DNA of 64,000 nucleotides from Marmoricola sp. (lineage in GTDB: Bacteria; Actinomycetota; Actinomycetes; Propionibacteriales; Nocardioidaceae). The notes beneath the pieces are model-generated. The model did not search any database. It was not told the origin of the DNA and worked only from the letters and a program-made list of their open reading frames with translations. Numbering within the stretch: the stretch's first letter is position 1; each line of letters starts with the position of its first letter. The translations under genes and the position numbers were made by a program. Shown here piece after piece: positions 16,275 through 23,958 of the stretch. The DNA lies in assembly GCA_025964775.1 (NCBI GenBank), contig JAOPYE010000037.1, positions 1 through 64,000 of the forward strand. Reading direction: 5' to 3'.

Positions 16275-17918
16275 TCAGCCGACGCTGCGGTCCCCGGTCC
16301 AGTACTGCGCCCGCAGCGCCTTCTTGTCGGGCTTGCCGAGGCCGGTGAGCGGCAACGCGTCGATGGCGATGACCTGCTTCGGCGACTGCACCGAGCCCTT
16401 GCGCTCCTTGACCGCTTCCTGGATCTCGGCGATCACCTGATCCGTGAGCTCATGACCCTCCCGCAGGACGACGATCGCGGTGACCGCCTCGCCGAACTTC
16501 TCGTGCGGGATGCCGATGACGCCCACCTGGGCGATCGCCGGGTGTTCGGCGACGATGTCCTCGACCTCGCGGGGGAAGACGTTGAAACCACCGGTGACGA
16601 TCATGTCCTTGGTCCGGTCGACGATGAACCAGAAGCCGTCCTCGTCCTCGCGGGCGATGTCGCCCGTGTGCATCCAGCCGTCCTTGTAGGTCTCGGCGGT
16701 CTGCTCGGGCAGCTTCCAGTAACCGCCGGACAGCAGCGGTCCGGCGACGCAGATCTCGCCCGGCTCACCCTGCTGCACGGGGTTCCCGTCATCGCCGAGG
16801 AGCGCCGTACGGGCCAGTGCCGTCGGGCGGCCGCAGGAACTCAGACGGTGTTCGAGCGGCTTGCCGTCGGCGTCGACGTGATCTCCCTTGGCGAAGTACG
16901 TGATCACCATCGGCGCTTCTGACTGTCCGTAGTACTGCGCGAAGATCGGGCCGAAGCGCTCGATCGCCTCCTTGAGGCGAACCGGGTTGATCGCGCTCGC
17001 GCCGTAGTACACCGTCTCGAGGCTGCTCAGGTCGCGGGTGTGCGAGTCGGGGTGGTCCATCAGCGCGTACAGCATCGTCGGGACCAGCATCAGGGAGTTG
17101 ATCTTCTTCTCCTCGATGGTGGCCAGCACCTCGGCCGGGTTGAAGGTGCTCGTCACGAAGAGCGTTCCGCCCTTGATCACGACCGGAACGAAGAAGGCCG
17201 CGCCTGCGTGCGAGAGCGGCGTGCACATCAGGAAGCGCGGGGCTTCGGGCCACTCCCACTCGGCGAGCTGGATGCCGGTCATCGTGTTCATCGTCTGGCT
17301 CATGCCGATGACGCCCTTGGGCTTGCCGGTGGTGCCGCCGGTGTAGGTGATGCTCACGACGTGGTCGCCCGGGACCAGTCGGGCTTCGAGCTTGTGCGGC
17401 TCGAACCCGGCGGCGGCCTCGGTGAGGTCCGCCGTGGTCCGACCGCTGTCCGCGGCCGCCTTAGCGACGACCTCAGGGACCGGACCGATGGTGAGCACCT
17501 GGGTCAGGCCAGGGCACTTGGCCAGCAGGTCGATCGCCCGTTCGGCGAAGTACGGGTCGATGATCAGCGTCGTGATCTCGGCGTCGTTGATGACGTAGGC
17601 GTGGTCGTCGGCCGACCCCAGCGGGTGCAGCGAGGTACGCCGGTAGCCCTGCGTCTGGCCGGCACCGAGGATGAACAGCACTTCGGGGCGGTTCAGAGCG
17701 AGCAGCGCACCCGCCGTACCGGTGCCGGCGCCGAGCGACTCGAACGCCTGGATGTAGGTGCTGATCCGGTCGGCGACCTGCTGGCCGGTCAGCGTCACGT
17801 CGTCGAGGTGGATGATCGGCCGGTTGTGGTGGCGACGCAGCGCGGCCACCATCAGGTGTCCGTTGTGGGTCCCTGTGCGCAGGTCGCCCGCGCTGGCCAG
17901 TTCGGTGACATCGCTCAT
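16275..17918 (-). CDS. KstR-boxed acyl-CoA synthetase (FadD8-like)
   Basis: AMP-forming acyl-CoA ligase of 547 residues. The P-loop TYTGGTTGKPKGV, YYGQSEAPMV, MHTGDIAREDEDGFWFIVDRTKDMI, GGFNVFPREVED and the C-terminal lysine region GLGKPDKKALR are all present. It is unlike FadD17/FadD19/FadD3 in detail, and FadD8-like is my closest guess. I start it at the ATG at 17918: a perfect KstR box ends 11 nt upstream and TAGTCT (-10; AGACTA at 17926-17931) lies 7 nt from the ATG, so it is probably leaderless. This regulatory placement argues for a sterol or sterol-fragment substrate. Confidence 0.85.
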   Translation of the reverse strand: MSDVTELASAGDLRTGTHNGHLMVAALRRHHNRPIIHLDDVTLTGQQVADRISTYIQAFESLGAGTGTAGALLALNRPEVLFILGAGQTQGYRRTSLHPLGSADDHAYVINDAEITTLIIDPYFAERAIDLLAKCPGLTQVLTIGPVPEVVAKAAADSGRTTADLTEAAAGFEPHKLEARLVPGDHVVSITYTGGTTGKPKGVIGMSQTMNTMTGIQLAEWEWPEAPRFLMCTPLSHAGAAFFVPVVIKGGTLFVTSTFNPAEVLATIEEKKINSLMLVPTMLYALMDHPDSHTRDLSSLETVYYGASAINPVRLKEAIERFGPIFAQYYGQSEAPMVITYFAKGDHVDADGKPLEHRLSSCGRPTALARTALLGDDGNPVQQGEPGEICVAGPLLSGGYWKLPEQTAETYKDGWMHTGDIAREDEDGFWFIVDRTKDMIVTGGFNVFPREVEDIVAEHPAIAQVGVIGIPHEKFGEAVTAIVVLREGHELTDQVIAEIQEAVKERKGSVQSPKQVIAIDALPLTGLGKPDKKALRAQYWTGDRSVG

Positions 17919-17929
17919 GGTGTCCAGAC

Positions 17930-17943
17930 TAGAACGTGTTCTA
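17930..17943. promoter_or_regulatory. KstR box upstream of fadD8-like gene
   Basis: TAGAACGTGTTCTA, a full match to TnnAACnnGTTnnA and palindromic except its central two bases. Its edge supplies the first two bases of the -10 TAGTCT on the minus strand. No plus-strand gene starts within 350 nt, so it serves the ligase gene only. Confidence 0.92.
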
Positions 17944-18183
17944 GGAAGAGGCAACGCTCCCCCGGGCCGTCAAGGTGAGGTGGCCGACCTTGCTGTAGTG
18001 GCCGGACCACTGGTTGACGCCGTCGAACCCGCTGACCCTGCCGTTCGCGGCCAGGCTGATGAAACCCTGCTGCAGGACCCGGTTCGCCGCCGCCGTCGCC
18101 GCGCGAACATCGGGAGCCCAGTCGATGGGAGCCCGGTCGAGGGGAGCTCCGCGGCAGCACGCGAGAGCCGGTTCCCTCTGCAT
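17941..18183 (-). other. possible small open frame in a 375-nt gap
   Basis: The stretch 17919-18293 has no confident gene. On the minus strand an 80-codon frame from ATG 18183 ends with a TAG at 17941-17943 lying inside the KstR box. Its product has a 5-residue periodic start (APLDR, APIDW, APDVR) produced by a 15-bp tandem repeat, then DVRAATAAANRVLQQGFIS and VNQWSGHYSKVGHLTL. No ribosome binding site is visible. It could be a decayed fragment related to the DVRAATAA-containing secreted protein at 14436, or noise. Low confidence. Confidence 0.2.
18112..18147. repeat. 15-bp tandem repeat, 2.4 copies
   Basis: Units GGGAGCCCAGTCGAT (18112-18126) and GGGAGCCCGGTCGAG (18127-18141), then a partial GGGAGC. 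Lies in the gap between the FadD8-like and ABM-like genes. Confidence 0.75.
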
Positions 18184-18293
18184 GTTTCTGGCCGGTAACC
18201 GTGGCCTGACTCTGGCGCATGCACGCCAAGGAGAGTAAGCAGGAAACACCGGCGGTGCCGGAGGGGCGCCGCTCATCCAGAGAGGAGCGGGCC

Positions 18294-18896
18294 GTGTACG
18301 CACGATCCACCACGTTCCACGGAAGGCCCGGCAACATCGATGCGGGCATTGCGTTCGTCAAGAACGAGGCCGGGCCCACGCTCGACGCGATCGAGGGCTG
18401 TCGCGGGCTCTCGATGCTGGTCGACCGCGAAGCCGGACAGTGCATCGTCACCAGTTCGTGGGCGAGCGAAGAGACCATGCGCGCGAGCGACGATCAGCTT
18501 CGCCCGCTTCGTGATCGGGGTCGCGAGATCCTCGGCGGTTCGATGCAGGTCGACGACTGGGAGATCGCCGTCATGCACCGCACCCACCATGGCGAGTGCT
18601 GCCGGGTCAGCTGGATCCAGGGCGACCTCCTGGCCATGGCGGAGACGTTCCGGGTCGCGATCCTTCCCGAGCTCGAGCGGACCCCTGGCTTCTGCAGTGC
18701 CAGCCTGCTGGTGAACCAGGCCGCCGGCCTGGGTTGCGCCACCACGTCCTGGGAGACGCACGCCGCGATGGAAGCCAGCCGCCCGGCGGCGGACGACATG
18801 CGGAGTCGGGCCGCGAGCGACGCGGGCGGCGAGATCATCGACGTCCACGAGTTCGACCTCGCCTACGCGCACCTGCACGTACCCGAGATGGTCTGA
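18294..18896 (+). CDS. two-repeat ABM-like (dimeric alpha/beta-barrel) protein
   Basis: 200 residues from the GTG at 18294, which has GAGAGGAG 6-8 nt upstream; a longer frame from ATG 18219 has no comparable site. The N-terminal half (VYARSTTFHGRPGNIDAGIAFV ... REAGQCIVTSSWASEETMRAS) looks like a stand-alone antibiotic-biosynthesis-monooxygenase domain. The second half (FRVAILPELERTPGFCSASLLV ... CATTSWETHAAMEASR) repeats the pattern, implying an internal duplication. Such domains occur in small monooxygenases and haem- or stress-related proteins; function unknown. Convergent with the ferredoxin gene 14 nt downstream. Confidence 0.65.
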   Translation: MYARSTTFHGRPGNIDAGIAFVKNEAGPTLDAIEGCRGLSMLVDREAGQCIVTSSWASEETMRASDDQLRPLRDRGREILGGSMQVDDWEIAVMHRTHHGECCRVSWIQGDLLAMAETFRVAILPELERTPGFCSASLLVNQAAGLGCATTSWETHAAMEASRPAADDMRSRAASDAGGEIIDVHEFDLAYAHLHVPEMV

Positions 18897-18910
18897 CGAC
18901 CTCGGCGACG

Positions 18911-19102
18911 TCACTCCAGGCTGAGAGCTTCGGTCGGGCACGAGGCGATGGCGAGCTCCACCGCACCTCGTCTCGATTCGTCGGGTGTCGCGTCGAGGAC
19001 CTGGAGCGCGCCGTCGTCGTCGCTGATCTCGAAGATGTCAGGAGCGAAGGACTCGCACATCCCGCTGGAGCAGCACCGCTGGGCGTCATGGGTGATCTTC
19101 AT
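18911..19102 (-). CDS. single-cluster 3Fe-4S ferredoxin, P450 partner
   Basis: 63-residue ferredoxin with CCSSGMC near the N-terminus (C10/C11, C16) and CPTEAL near the C-terminus. The second-ligand position that would be Cys in 4Fe-4S types is not, as in the 3Fe-4S ferredoxins that feed actinobacterial P450s. Its ATG overlaps the P450 stop (ATGA), so it very likely donates electrons to that P450. Similar in size to mycobacterial FdxD (Rv3503c, 63 residues). No reductase gene is adjacent. Confidence 0.85.
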   Translation of the reverse strand: MKITHDAQRCCSSGMCESFAPDIFEISDDDGALQVLDATPDESRRGAVELAIASCPTEALSLE

Positions 19103-20373
19103 CGAACGGCCTCCGGCGTGAAGGTGGCCGGCATCGAGGCGACGGTGTGGAAGAAGTTTCCGGCGCCGTACACCTGTTCACCGGTGGATCTGATGTCGGG
19201 CAGCCGGGTCAGCAGTTCCTTGAAGGTCGCTGCGAGCTGGCGGCGCGCGAGCTGGTTGCCCAGGCAGTGGTGGATCCCGCCGCCTCCGAAGGAGATGTGC
19301 TTGTTCGGCGTGCGGGCCAGGTCGAGCCGTCCGGGGTGCTCGAAGACCTCGGTGTCCCAGTTCGCCGACGCGTAGAACAGGATCACCTTGTCGCCGGCCG
19401 TGATCTGCTGGCCGCCGAGCTCACAGTCACGGGCGGCGGTGCGGCGGAAGGTCATGATCGGCGTCGCCCAACGGACGATCTCCTCGACCGCGGAGGTCAT
19501 CCTGCCGTCGATGTCCTCCATCAACCAGGCGCGTTGTTCGGGGAAGTCGGTCAGCGCCTGCAACCCGTGCGCCGTCGACTGGCGAGTGGTGTCGTTTCCG
19601 GCCACCATCAGCAGCGAGAAGAACGACATGATGTCCGCGTCGCTGAGCTTCTCGCCGTCGACCTCGGCCTGCACGAGCGACGTGATCAGGTCGTCGGTCG
19701 GATTCGTCCGACGCTGGTTGACGAGCTCACTGGCGATCACCTGGAAGCCGATCAGGGACTCGGTCAGTACCCGCACGACCTCGGTCGGGTCGTTGCCCGG
19801 CAGGTCGCGGTAGCTGCCGATCGTCTCCGACGTCTTCGCCAGGGCCAGCCGGTGTTCCTCCGGGACGCCCATCATGTCGAAGATGTTGTGCATCGGGACC
19901 AGCATCGCGACCTCGCGGACGAAGTCGACCTGCCCCTTGGCGGCGATCTCGTCGACGATCCGCCGCGCGTTGGCGACGACGTTGTCCTCGATCCGTTTCA
20001 TCTGCTTGGGCGTGAACGCGGAGACGAGGAGTCGTCGTACCTGGGTGTGGCGTGGTGGGTCCATCGCGATGAAACCCTGGGCCGCGTCCAGCAGCTCTGG
20101 GGGGACCGAGTCGAAGACGATGCCCTCGCCGGAGATGAAGTCGTCGTGGCGTCGGGTCACCTCGACCAGGTCGGCATGTCGGACGACGGCCCAGAAGCCC
20201 TGGTCGTTGGGATCGTCCATCAGTCGCCCCTCGGCCGGGCTGTGCCAGGTGATCGGCCGGTGCGCGCGCAGGTCCGCGAACGTCTTCTCGCGTTCGCTCG
20301 CCGTGCTCTCCCAGAACCCGAGGGAGGAGAGATCGGCGACGTCGTAGGGACGGGTCTCGCGGGTCGTGGTCAT
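19099..20373 (-). CDS. cytochrome P450 (CYP124/125/142-like)
   Basis: 424 residues from ATG 20373, which has GGAGG 6 nt upstream; the open frame extends further upstream but that part lacks P450 character. I-helix AGNDTT at 258-263, ExxR E298-R301, and the haem loop FGGGGIHHCLGNQLAR with Cys370 as thiolate ligand. It resembles the sterol/branched-lipid omega-hydroxylase group but differs from the bona fide CYP125 in this window (haem loop HHCLGNQLAR rather than HYCIGANLAR). Cotranscribed with its ferredoxin. No KstR box precedes it, so the substrate may be a different lipid or the control differs. Confidence 0.85.
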   Translation of the reverse strand: MTTTRETRPYDVADLSSLGFWESTASEREKTFADLRAHRPITWHSPAEGRLMDDPNDQGFWAVVRHADLVEVTRRHDDFISGEGIVFDSVPPELLDAAQGFIAMDPPRHTQVRRLLVSAFTPKQMKRIEDNVVANARRIVDEIAAKGQVDFVREVAMLVPMHNIFDMMGVPEEHRLALAKTSETIGSYRDLPGNDPTEVVRVLTESLIGFQVIASELVNQRRTNPTDDLITSLVQAEVDGEKLSDADIMSFFSLLMVAGNDTTRQSTAHGLQALTDFPEQRAWLMEDIDGRMTSAVEEIVRWATPIMTFRRTAARDCELGGQQITAGDKVILFYASANWDTEVFEHPGRLDLARTPNKHISFGGGGIHHCLGNQLARRQLAATFKELLTRLPDIRSTGEQVYGAGNFFHTVASMPATFTPEAVR

Positions 20374-20457
20374 CGATGGCCTCCGGAGGGGTGAGAGATC
20401 CCCAGCGTCAGACACCGCCGCACGAACGTCAAGGAATGTCCCGACGATCGACGGAGC

Positions 20458-20790
20458 ATGGTGTTCTGGCAGCTGACCATCAATGCGATCGACCCGGCAG
20501 GTCTCGCCGATTTCTGGGAGCAGGAGCTCGGCTGGAGCAGAGTGCCAACGTCGGAGCCGGACACCACCAGGTGGCGTCACTACCGCCGTCGCCTCGGCGA
20601 CGACGAGCGCTTCGACGAGCGGCTCTTCGATCCCGAGGGGCTGGGTCCGTGCCTCTGGTTCCAGTACACCGAGGAGCCCGGGACCGACCTGAACCGGCTG
20701 CACCTCGACCTCTTCGTCACCGGACGCGACGACCCGTTCTTCTACGTGGTCATGCGCGATCCCGAGGGCAACGAGCTCTGCCTGGTGTGA
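20458..20790 (+). CDS. VOC/glyoxalase-like domain protein
   Basis: 110 residues with one vicinal-oxygen-chelate module: FWQLTINAIDPAGLADFWEQELGW at the start and NRLHLDLFV, FFYVVMRDPEGNELCLV at the end. The His of LHLDL and Glu of GNELCLV are the usual metal-ligand positions. Members range from dioxygenases to resistance proteins, so function is unknown. Convergent with the F420-type gene, 1 nt apart, and divergent from the P450 gene 84 nt away. Confidence 0.7.
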   Translation: MVFWQLTINAIDPAGLADFWEQELGWSRVPTSEPDTTRWRHYRRRLGDDERFDERLFDPEGLGPCLWFQYTEEPGTDLNRLHLDLFVTGRDDPFFYVVMRDPEGNELCLV

Positions 20791-20791
20791 C

Positions 20792-21838
20792 TCAGGCCAG
20801 GAGCTCGGCGACCTTGCGGATCTCCTCGGCGTTGCGGGCGCTGAGCAGCAGCGTCGTGACACCCGTCGACTCCCACTCGGCGACACGCTCCTTGACGTAG
20901 CCGGCGTCGCCGACGATGTGCATGTCGTTGACCAGCTCGTCCGGGATCATGCCTGTGGCCTCGTCCTTCGCCCCGGACAGGTAGAGCCGCTGCACCTCGT
21001 CGGCCAGGTCGCCGTACCCCATCCGCGTGAAGACCTGGTGGTGGAAGTTCTGCTCCTTGGCGCCCATGCCGCCCATGTACAGCGCGACGACCGGCTTCAT
21101 CGAATCGATGACGGCCTGGCGTGCAGGTCCGTTGTCGGCGGTGATCTCGAGGTGGCAGGTCGCGGCGATCTCGAAGCTGTCCCGCGTGCGTCGGGCACCG
21201 GGGCGGGCGAAGCCCTCGTCCAGCCACGGCTGGTACATCGCGGCCGAGTTGGGGGTGTAGAAGATCGGGATCCAGCCGTCGGCGATCTCGGCAGTCTGGG
21301 CCACGTTCTTGGGGCCCTCGGCTCCGAGCCAGATCGGGATGTCGGCGCGCAGCGGGTGCACGATCGGCTTCAGCGGCTTGCCCAGCCCCACCGATCCGGG
21401 ACCGTGGTACGGCAGCGGGTAGTGCGGGCCGTCGTTGGTCACAGCGCCCTCCCGGGCGAGTACCTGACGGATGATGTCGACGACCTCGCGGGTTCGCGCC
21501 AGCGGCTTGGAGAACGGCTGGCCGTACCAGCCCTCGACGACCTGCGGGCCGGAGACACCCATCCCCAGGATCACCCGGCCGTTGGACAGGTGGTCCAGGG
21601 TCAGCGCGTGCATCGCGATGCTGGTCGGGCTGCGCCCGGACATCTGCACGATGCTCGTGCCGAGCCGGACCCGGCTCGTCTCGCGACCCCACCAGGCCAG
21701 TGGCGTGAAGGCGTCCGAACCCCAGGCCTCGGCTGTGAAGATGGCGTCGAAGCCGGCCTCCTCGGCCGCAGCCACGAGTTCGGCAGCGTTGGCGGGCGGC
21801 TGTGCGCCCCAGTAACCGAGTTGCAGGCCGAGCTTCAT
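20792..21838 (-). CDS. LLM-class F420-dependent oxidoreductase (Rv3520c-like)
   Basis: 348 residues (Rv3520c has 347) of the luciferase-like F420 family. MKLGLQLGYWGAQPP start, TAEAWGSDAFTPLAWW, LGTSIVQMSGRSPTSIAMHA and GRVILGMGVSGPQVVEGWYG are family hallmarks. ATG 21838 has GAGGAGA 4-6 nt upstream; a slightly longer frame begins at 21850. Divergent from the DUF35-ltp4-ltp3 operon across a KstR box exactly as Rv3520c is from Rv3521. TAGTAT adjoins the box on this side and the leader is about 35 nt. Proposed to reduce or oxidise a steroid intermediate; the reaction is not established. Confidence 0.88.
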   Translation of the reverse strand: MKLGLQLGYWGAQPPANAAELVAAAEEAGFDAIFTAEAWGSDAFTPLAWWGRETSRVRLGTSIVQMSGRSPTSIAMHALTLDHLSNGRVILGMGVSGPQVVEGWYGQPFSKPLARTREVVDIIRQVLAREGAVTNDGPHYPLPYHGPGSVGLGKPLKPIVHPLRADIPIWLGAEGPKNVAQTAEIADGWIPIFYTPNSAAMYQPWLDEGFARPGARRTRDSFEIAATCHLEITADNGPARQAVIDSMKPVVALYMGGMGAKEQNFHHQVFTRMGYGDLADEVQRLYLSGAKDEATGMIPDELVNDMHIVGDAGYVKERVAEWESTGVTTLLLSARNAEEIRKVAELLA

Positions 21839-21876
21839 GTCTCTCCTCAAAGGGCTGATGTCCTTGCCCGGAATAC

Positions 21877-21890
21877 TAGAACGTGTTTCA
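21877..21890. promoter_or_regulatory. KstR box, F420 gene<>DUF35-ltp4-ltp3
   Basis: TAGAACGTGTTTCA, matching TnnAACnnGTTnnA. It ends 10 nt before the ATG at 21901. On the minus strand TAGTAT shares its edge. Confidence 0.88.
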
Positions 21891-21900
21891 CTTCTGTGCC

Positions 21901-22875
21901 ATGGCCCCCTCTACCGAACAGCGCGTCCTGCACGCCCCGATGAAGGTCGAGTTCGATTACACACGATCTCTCGGTCCGGTGCTTTCGGCGTTCATGTCAG
22001 CCCTCAAGCAGCACTCGGTCCTCGGCGGAGTCCTGGCGGACGGACGCGTCGTCGTGCCGCCGCCGGAGTACGACCCGGTCACGCACGCTGCGGTGACCGA
22101 GCTGGTCCCGGTCTCCGACGTCGGCACGGTCCTGAGCTGGTCCTGGGTCGCCGATCCGGTCAGCCAGCAGCCGCTGGAGGTGCCGTTCGCGTTCGCCCAG
22201 GTACTGCTCGACGGGGCTGACGCTCCCCTGCTCCACGCCGTGTCCGTCCCGTCGGCTTCCGACATGGCGACCGGCATGCGGGTGCGGGTGAAGTGGGCGG
22301 AGGAGCCCACCGGGACGATCCGGGACATCGCGTTCTTCGAAGCTGCCGGTGATGACGCCAGCGACGGCTCGGCATCGATGGAGTTCGGTGCGCCGGAGGT
22401 GACCGGCATCGTCAGCCCGGTGCACCTGGCCTACGACTACGCGGCCTCGCCCGAGGAGACGAAGTTCTTCCGCGGACTCGCCGAGGGCAAGCTCTTCGGC
22501 CAGCGCTGCCCGGTGTGCGAGAAGGTCTACATCCCGCCGCGTGGCGCCTGCCCGGTGGACGGCGTTCCGACCGCCGAGGAGATCGAACTGCCCGACCGCG
22601 GCACCCTGACGACCTTCTGCGTCGTCAACGTGCCGTTCCAGGGCCAGACCATCCCGATCCCCTACGTCTCGGCCTACGTGCTGCTCGACGGCGCAGACAT
22701 CGCGTTCCTGCACCTGATCCTCGACATCGATGCCGCCGACGTACGGATGGGCATGCGCGTCGAAGCGGTGTGGAAACCGCGGGACGAGTGGACGACGAGC
22801 CTCGACAACATCAAGTACTTCCGTCCGACCGGTGAACCGGACGCGGACTACGACACCTACAAGCACCACCTCTGA
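21901..22875 (+). CDS. tandem OB-fold DUF35 acyl-CoA-binding protein (Rv3521-like)
   Basis: 324 residues with two DUF35-like halves. The C-terminal half has the zinc-ribbon start FGQRCPVCEKVYIPPRGACPVD, with three of the usual four cysteines (the last is Asp), then an OB-fold (TTFCVVNVPFQGQTIPIPYV ... YVLLDGADIAFLH). The N-terminal half lacks the ribbon but repeats the FAFAQVLLDGADAPLLH strand pattern. DUF35 proteins partner thiolase-like lipid-transfer enzymes, and the next two genes are ltp4 and ltp3, as in Rv3521-Rv3523. ATG 21901 has no Shine-Dalgarno and lies 10 nt from the KstR box; ATG 21940 is an alternative. Confidence 0.85.
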   Translation: MAPSTEQRVLHAPMKVEFDYTRSLGPVLSAFMSALKQHSVLGGVLADGRVVVPPPEYDPVTHAAVTELVPVSDVGTVLSWSWVADPVSQQPLEVPFAFAQVLLDGADAPLLHAVSVPSASDMATGMRVRVKWAEEPTGTIRDIAFFEAAGDDASDGSASMEFGAPEVTGIVSPVHLAYDYAASPEETKFFRGLAEGKLFGQRCPVCEKVYIPPRGACPVDGVPTAEEIELPDRGTLTTFCVVNVPFQGQTIPIPYVSAYVLLDGADIAFLHLILDIDAADVRMGMRVEAVWKPRDEWTTSLDNIKYFRPTGEPDADYDTYKHHL

Positions 22876-22892
22876 CAAGGGCGGGACGAGAC

Positions 22893-23957
22893 ATGCGTGA
22901 CGTTGCGGTCGTGGGCTTCGCCCAGCGACAGATGAAGGAGCTCGACGGGTCGCCGACCTGCCTGGAGATCCTGGTACCGATCCTCGCGGACCTGTACGAG
23001 CAGACCGGCTGGACCAAGTCGGACATCGGCTTCTGGTGCTCAGGCTCCAGCGACTACCTGGCCGGGCGGTCGTTCTCGTTCGTCTCGGCGGTGGATGCGA
23101 TCGGCACCTTGCCCCCGGTGATGGAGTCGCACGTCGAGATGGACGCAGCCTGGGCGATGTACGAAGCCTGGATCAAGATCCAGACCGGCGAGGTCGACAG
23201 CGCCCTGGTCTACGGCTTCGGCAAGTCCTCGGCCGGCATCCTGCGCCGGATCCTGGCTCTCCAGCTCGACCCGTACACCGCTCAGCCGCTGTGGCCCGAC
23301 ACCGTGTCGCTCGCCGGCATCCAGGCCCGCGAGGGCCTCGAGAAGGGCCTGTGGGACGAGGCGGCCATGGCTTCCGTCGTCGCTCGGTCCATGTCGGACG
23401 CCGCGTCCAACGAGTGGGCGATCCGTCGCGGTGCGACGTCCGTGGACCAGGTCCTGGCGCAGCCGTTGTATGCCGATCCGTTGCGGCGGTGGGACTGTGC
23501 TCCCGTGTCGGACGGCGCTGCTGGCATCGTGATCGCCGCAGGCGACAAGGCGTTGCAGGCCCGGCAGCGACCGGCGTGGATCAGCGGTTTCGAGCACCGG
23601 ATCGAGCCGATCGCCCTGAACGCGCGGTCACTCGTCACGTCGACCTCCACCGCAGCCGCTGGGGCGGCTGCCGGTGTCGATGGGGTGGATCTCGCTGAGC
23701 TGCATGCACCGTTCTCGCACCAGGAACTGATCCTTCGCTCCGCGCTGGGTCTGGCTGACGACGTACGGATCAACCCGTCGGGTGGCGCGCTCACTGCCAA
23801 CCCGATGTTCTCGGCCGGGCTCAACCGGATCGGCGAGGCGGCCAAGGCCATCTGGGCCGGCGAGTCCGACAAAGCCCTGGCTCATGCGACCTCCGGTCCG
23901 GTGTTGCAGCAGAACATGGTCGTCACGATGGCAGCGTCTATCAAGGAGGACAGCTGA
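22893..23957 (+). CDS. ltp4: thiolase-like steroid side-chain protein Ltp4
   Basis: 354 residues, the same length as Rv3522 (Ltp4). A thiolase-fold protein without the nucleophilic Cys motif of true thiolases; the equivalent region reads VMESHVEMDAAWAMYEAW. Other family segments are VGFAQRQMKEL near the start and NPSGGALTANPMFSAGLNRIGEAA near the end. ltp3 and ltp4 are known to be needed in Rhodococcus for C24-branched sterol side chains, where a retro-aldol-type cleavage is proposed. ATG follows AAGGGCGGG, 17 nt after the DUF35 stop. Part of the KstR-boxed operon. Confidence 0.87.
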   Translation: MRDVAVVGFAQRQMKELDGSPTCLEILVPILADLYEQTGWTKSDIGFWCSGSSDYLAGRSFSFVSAVDAIGTLPPVMESHVEMDAAWAMYEAWIKIQTGEVDSALVYGFGKSSAGILRRILALQLDPYTAQPLWPDTVSLAGIQAREGLEKGLWDEAAMASVVARSMSDAASNEWAIRRGATSVDQVLAQPLYADPLRRWDCAPVSDGAAGIVIAAGDKALQARQRPAWISGFEHRIEPIALNARSLVTSTSTAAAGAAAGVDGVDLAELHAPFSHQELILRSALGLADDVRINPSGGALTANPMFSAGLNRIGEAAKAIWAGESDKALAHATSGPVLQQNMVVTMAASIKEDS

Positions 23958-23958
23958 G

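Noticed and set aside
17941..18183. Small minus-strand gene upstream of the FadD8-like ligase
   Set aside because: No ribosome binding site, N-terminus made of a DNA tandem repeat, and its stop lies within the KstR box; kept only as a low-confidence note.
20374..20886. N-terminal extension of the P450 open frame giving a 595-residue protein
   Set aside because: The added sequence is not P450-like, overlaps the VOC gene on the other strand, and ATG 20373 has a good Shine-Dalgarno and the normal family N-terminus.
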